NCBI GenBank assembly: GCA_945871755.1
Contig: CAMBWV010000027.1
Coordinates: 1 to 8,157, forward strand
DNA length: 8,157 nucleotides
Source of the DNA: an uncultured Bacteroidales bacterium
Lineage (GTDB): Bacteria; Bacteroidota; Bacteroidia; Bacteroidales; Bacteroidaceae
Reading direction: 5' to 3'
Shown here: one piece after another, positions 6,139-8,157 of the stretch
Numbering within the stretch: the stretch's first letter is position 1
How the letters are laid out: the number at the start of each line of letters is the position of its first letter
Position numbers and translations under genes: made by a program
The notes under the pieces: model-generated
Told to the model about the DNA's origin: nothing
Database searches by the model: none
The model's input: the letters and a program-made list of their open reading frames with translations, nothing else

Positions 6139-6849
6139 ATGAAACGATTCAACAGAATCCTCCTTAAACTCAGTGGGGAAAGCCTGATGGGCGAACAAGG
6201 TTACGGCATCGACGTGAAGCGCTTGAACGAATACGCCGAGCAAATCAAGGAAGCCGTGGCCTCGGGCGTTCAGATAGGCATTGTCATCGGCGGCGGCAAT
6301 ATCTTCCGCGGCCTCTCGGGCGCTGGCAAGGGTTTCGACCGCGTGAAAGGCGACCAGATGGGCATGTGCGCCACAGTGATTAACTCGCTTGCGCTTAGCA
6401 GTGCCCTCGGTGCTATCGGTGTGCGCAACCGCGTGCTTACGGCCATTCGCATGGAGCCCATCGGCGAGTTCTACAACAAATGGAAAGCTATCGAAGCCAT
6501 GGAACAGGGCGAAGTGGTCATCATGAGCGGCGGCACGGGCAATCCCTACTTCACCACCGACACGGGCTCTTCACTCCGCGGCATCGAAATTGAGGCCGAC
6601 GTCATGCTGAAAGGTACCCGCGTGGACGGCATCTACACCGCCGACCCCGAGAAAGATCCCACCGCCACGAAGTTTGACGACATCACCTACGACGAAGTGA
6701 TCAGCCGCGGCCTCAAAGTGATGGACATTACGGCCACTGCCATGTGTCGTGAGAACAAACTCCCCATCTACGTATTTAATATGGACAAGGTGGGCAACCT
6801 CAAGCGCGTGCTGGACGGCGAAGAAATAGGCACCTACGTGCATGCGTAA
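6139..6849 (+). CDS. pyrH: UMP kinase PyrH
   Basis: PyrH phosphorylates UMP to UDP with ATP in the cytosol, feeding all later pyrimidine nucleotides. It is a hexamer of the amino-acid-kinase fold, unrelated to eukaryotic UMP/CMP kinases. The 236-residue protein is full length. Visible signatures are ILLKLSGESLMGEQGYGID (7-25) for the phosphate-binding Lys and Gly-rich start, VIGGGNIFRG (49-58), DQMGMCATVINSLAL (72-86) for UMP contacts, and SGGTGNPYFTTDTGS (130-144). The block MLKGTRVDGIYTADPEKDP (156-174) completes the ATP site. ATG 6139 fits the family N-terminus. In many bacteria pyrH is followed by frr. Here it is followed by a hairpin array and an unrelated surface-protein gene, so pyrH appears to be transcribed alone. 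Confidence 0.97.
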   Translation: MKRFNRILLKLSGESLMGEQGYGIDVKRLNEYAEQIKEAVASGVQIGIVIGGGNIFRGLSGAGKGFDRVKGDQMGMCATVINSLALSSALGAIGVRNRVLTAIRMEPIGEFYNKWKAIEAMEQGEVVIMSGGTGNPYFTTDTGSSLRGIEIEADVMLKGTRVDGIYTADPEKDPTATKFDDITYDEVISRGLKVMDITATAMCRENKLPIYVFNMDKVGNLKRVLDGEEIGTYVHA

Positions 6850-6975
6850 CGGTCGCTTCGCGCCCTTAGTTTCAGCGGTCGCTTCGCTCCCTGGTTTCAG
6901 CGGAAGCCCTGCGGCTTCCTAGTTTCAGGGAATCCCTTCGGGCTTCCTGTTTCAACGCAGCCTGCGGCTGCTGGC
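6850..6975. repeat. Array of five non-identical hairpins with a conserved spacer
   Basis: Five short stem-loops lie head to tail at 25-28 base steps, starting at the base after the pyrH stop. They are at 6850-6865 (GGTCGC-TTC-GCGCCC), 6876-6891 (GGTCGC-TTC-GCTCCC), 6901-6919 (GGAAGCC-CTGC-GGCTTCC, perfect), 6929-6947 (GGAATCCC-TTC-GGGCTTCC, one mismatch) and 6956-6971 (GCAGCC-TGC-GGCTGC, perfect). The linkers after units 1-4 are nearly constant (TTAGTTTCAG, TGGTTTCAG, TAGTTTCAG, TGTTTCAA). Stems differ while loops (TTC or TGC) and linkers persist, so the structure looks maintained rather than simply duplicated. On RNA it could stabilise the pyrH 3' end or stop transcription, but no T-run follows. 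Confidence 0.75.
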
Positions 6976-6990
6976 TCGATAGTCTTTTAG

Positions 6991-7091
6991 TAAGGAGTTA
7001 GGAGTTAGGAGTTGCCTTTCAATGAGGATGACCTCCTAATATTCTCTCCCAATTCCTAATACCTAACTCCTAACTCCTAACTTCTAACTTC
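6991..7091. repeat. Heptamer tandem repeats forming a long inverted repeat
   Basis: GGAGTTA is repeated in tandem at 6994-7013. Its reverse complement, repeats of CTAACTC, appears at 7062-7084. Bases 6994-7013 pair with 7065-7084 over 20 bp with one G-T wobble. The loop between contains a smaller GAGG-ATGA-CCTC hairpin (7024-7035) and two decayed copies of the pyrimidine-rich heptamer (CCTCCTAAT at 7032, ATTCCTAAT at 7052). Degenerate copies continue to about 7104. The block forms the leader of the surface-protein gene. Slippage could change its copy number. No exact TAnnTTTG promoter lies between it and the ATG. Confidence 0.75.
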
Positions 7092-7115
7092 AAATTCTAA
7101 CTCCAATCTATAATT

Positions 7116-8157
7116 ATGAACAAGAAATCTCTCCTCGTGGCACTGTGCACAGCACTGCTGGCAACTTCGGCCCAAGCGGATGAGGTGACGCTTCGCACTA
7201 ACAAGGCTACGGGTCAGTCACTGACCATTGCCCTTAACGCTGGTGTGCAGGCGCAACTCGCTTGGGATGGTGGCAGCACGAGCACAGTGGCCTTCACTGG
7301 TGAGGAGCAGGCCATCCCCGTGCAGGGTGCGGCACTCACCATCACCACCTCGCAACCCATCACCATGCTCTACGCACCCGACAACGGCCTGACCGAAATC
7401 ACCCTGACGGATGCAACCAACCTGATGCAACTCATCGTGCCTGGCAATGCGCTCACTGCGCTGGACCTCTCGGGAGTACCTGTGCTGGAAGAACTGAACT
7501 GCTCGGACAACCAGTTGACGGCACTCACCACTGGCGACTGTCCGAACCTGGTTAGCCTTGACTGTGCCAACAACCAGATTACCTCTCTCCTCACCTCCAA
7601 GAACACGTCCCTGCAAATTCTCAACTGTGCGGGCAACAAACTCACCGCGCTCGGCGTTTCGAGCAAGGACATCAAGGCCGTTTGGTGCCAGAACAACCAA
7701 CTGACGAAGATTGTGCTCAGCTCGGGCGCAGACCCCCAGCAACTCGTGGCGTTCAACAACCAAATTACCACCCTTAACCTCACGGGCAAGGCAAACCTGC
7801 AAGAACTCTGGCTGGACAACAACGCCCTGACCACCCTCGACATTTCCAGCAGTTCGGTGCGCACGCTCAGTGCCTCCAACAACCAACTGACCAGCATCAC
7901 CCACAACACGGGCGACAAGAAGTCCATGGAGGATTTCTATGTAGATGGCAACCAGTTGGCTCCTTGCCATTTCGTGAAGGTGTACAATACTTCCACGAAG
8001 CAGGACCTGATGAACTGGTGCATCGCTCCGCAGCGTCCTTTCCAACTCTCGGGGAATATCAACGTGAACGACGTGGTTGATGCCACCTCCTTCATTCGTC
8101 TGAACGCTTGGGGACAGCCCGCAGGATTCTCGCTCAGTTGGGAGAACGATGCCCACG
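7116..8157 (+). CDS. Secreted leucine-rich-repeat protein, 3' end outside the window
   Basis: The open frame starts at ATG 7116 and runs off the window after 347 codons without a stop. Residues 1-21 are a clear signal peptide (NKK, hydrophobic stretch, ATSAQA before DEV), so the protein leaves the cytoplasm. Residues about 22-98 form a beta-rich, Thr/Ser-rich region. About 99-281 carry seven to eight leucine-rich repeats of roughly 20-22 residues with the core LxxLxCxxNQLTxL, as in LEELNCSDNQLTAL (125-138) and LVSLDCANNQITSL (145-158). Recurrent Cys occurs at 129, 150, 171 and 191. This internalin-like repeat type is common in Bacteroidetes surface proteins. From 309 a different segment begins (FQLSGNINVNDVVDATSFIRLNAW), perhaps a dockerin-like or linker domain, and any C-terminal sorting domain is beyond the end. 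Binding partner unknown. The long open frame on the opposite strand is a shadow of the repeats. Confidence 0.9.
   Translation, partial: MNKKSLLVALCTALLATSAQADEVTLRTNKATGQSLTIALNAGVQAQLAWDGGSTSTVAFTGEEQAIPVQGAALTITTSQPITMLYAPDNGLTEITLTDATNLMQLIVPGNALTALDLSGVPVLEELNCSDNQLTALTTGDCPNLVSLDCANNQITSLLTSKNTSLQILNCAGNKLTALGVSSKDIKAVWCQNNQLTKIVLSSGADPQQLVAFNNQITTLNLTGKANLQELWLDNNALTTLDISSSSVRTLSASNNQLTSITHNTGDKKSMEDFYVDGNQLAPCHFVKVYNTSTKQDLMNWCIAPQRPFQLSGNINVNDVVDATSFIRLNAWGQPAGFSLSWENDAH

Noticed and set aside
7218..8156. 312-codon open frame on the - strand
   Set aside because: It is a mirror of the leucine-rich repeats on the + strand, whose signal peptide and repeat pattern are unmistakable.

Overview
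The window looks like chromosomal DNA from a GC-rich member of the Bacteroidetes, most likely order Bacteroidales (Prevotella/Porphyromonas-like). Three things support this: leaders without Shine-Dalgarno sequences and often A-rich, two copies of the Bacteroidetes -7 promoter word TAnnTTTG (both TAAATTTG) upstream of genes, and a secreted leucine-rich-repeat protein of the type common in that phylum. The placement comes from reading the sequence, not from a search. All eight genes are on the + strand, and seven are complete.

Layout. Positions 1-250 are non-coding and rich in repeats: two identical 33-bp hairpin repeats, a diverged third copy and several further inverted repeats. A YhcH/YjgK/YiaL-family sugar-metabolism gene (351-800) follows, with a good Bacteroidetes promoter. 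Next come queF (938-1396) and an overlapping membrane acyltransferase (1386-2387). After these are tadA (2437-2883), yraN (2883-3254, overlapping tadA by one base) and a long gene (3348-4439) that fuses an MmcQ/YjbR domain to a biotin-protein ligase. A 190-bp foldback, MITE-like element (4491-4680) ends exactly where the TTG start codon of a MATE efflux transporter (4680-5975) begins. A 163-bp gap with an 11-bp inverted repeat and a -7 promoter element leads to pyrH (6139-6849). The region 6850-7115 is a dense non-coding structure block: five small hairpins separated by a conserved TrGTTTCAg spacer, then a heptamer-repeat inverted repeat. The window ends inside a secreted leucine-rich-repeat protein (7116 to beyond 8157).

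Most genes are housekeeping. QueF (queuosine precursor synthesis) and TadA (inosine-34) both serve modification of the tRNA wobble base. BirA attaches biotin to carboxylases. PyrH makes UDP. YraN is a small nuclease-fold protein of uncertain role. No phage, CRISPR, toxin or defence system is visible. The unusual content is the MmcQ-BirA fusion and four separate families of palindromic repeats in the intergenic spaces, two of which share a CGGTC...GCTCCC hairpin motif.
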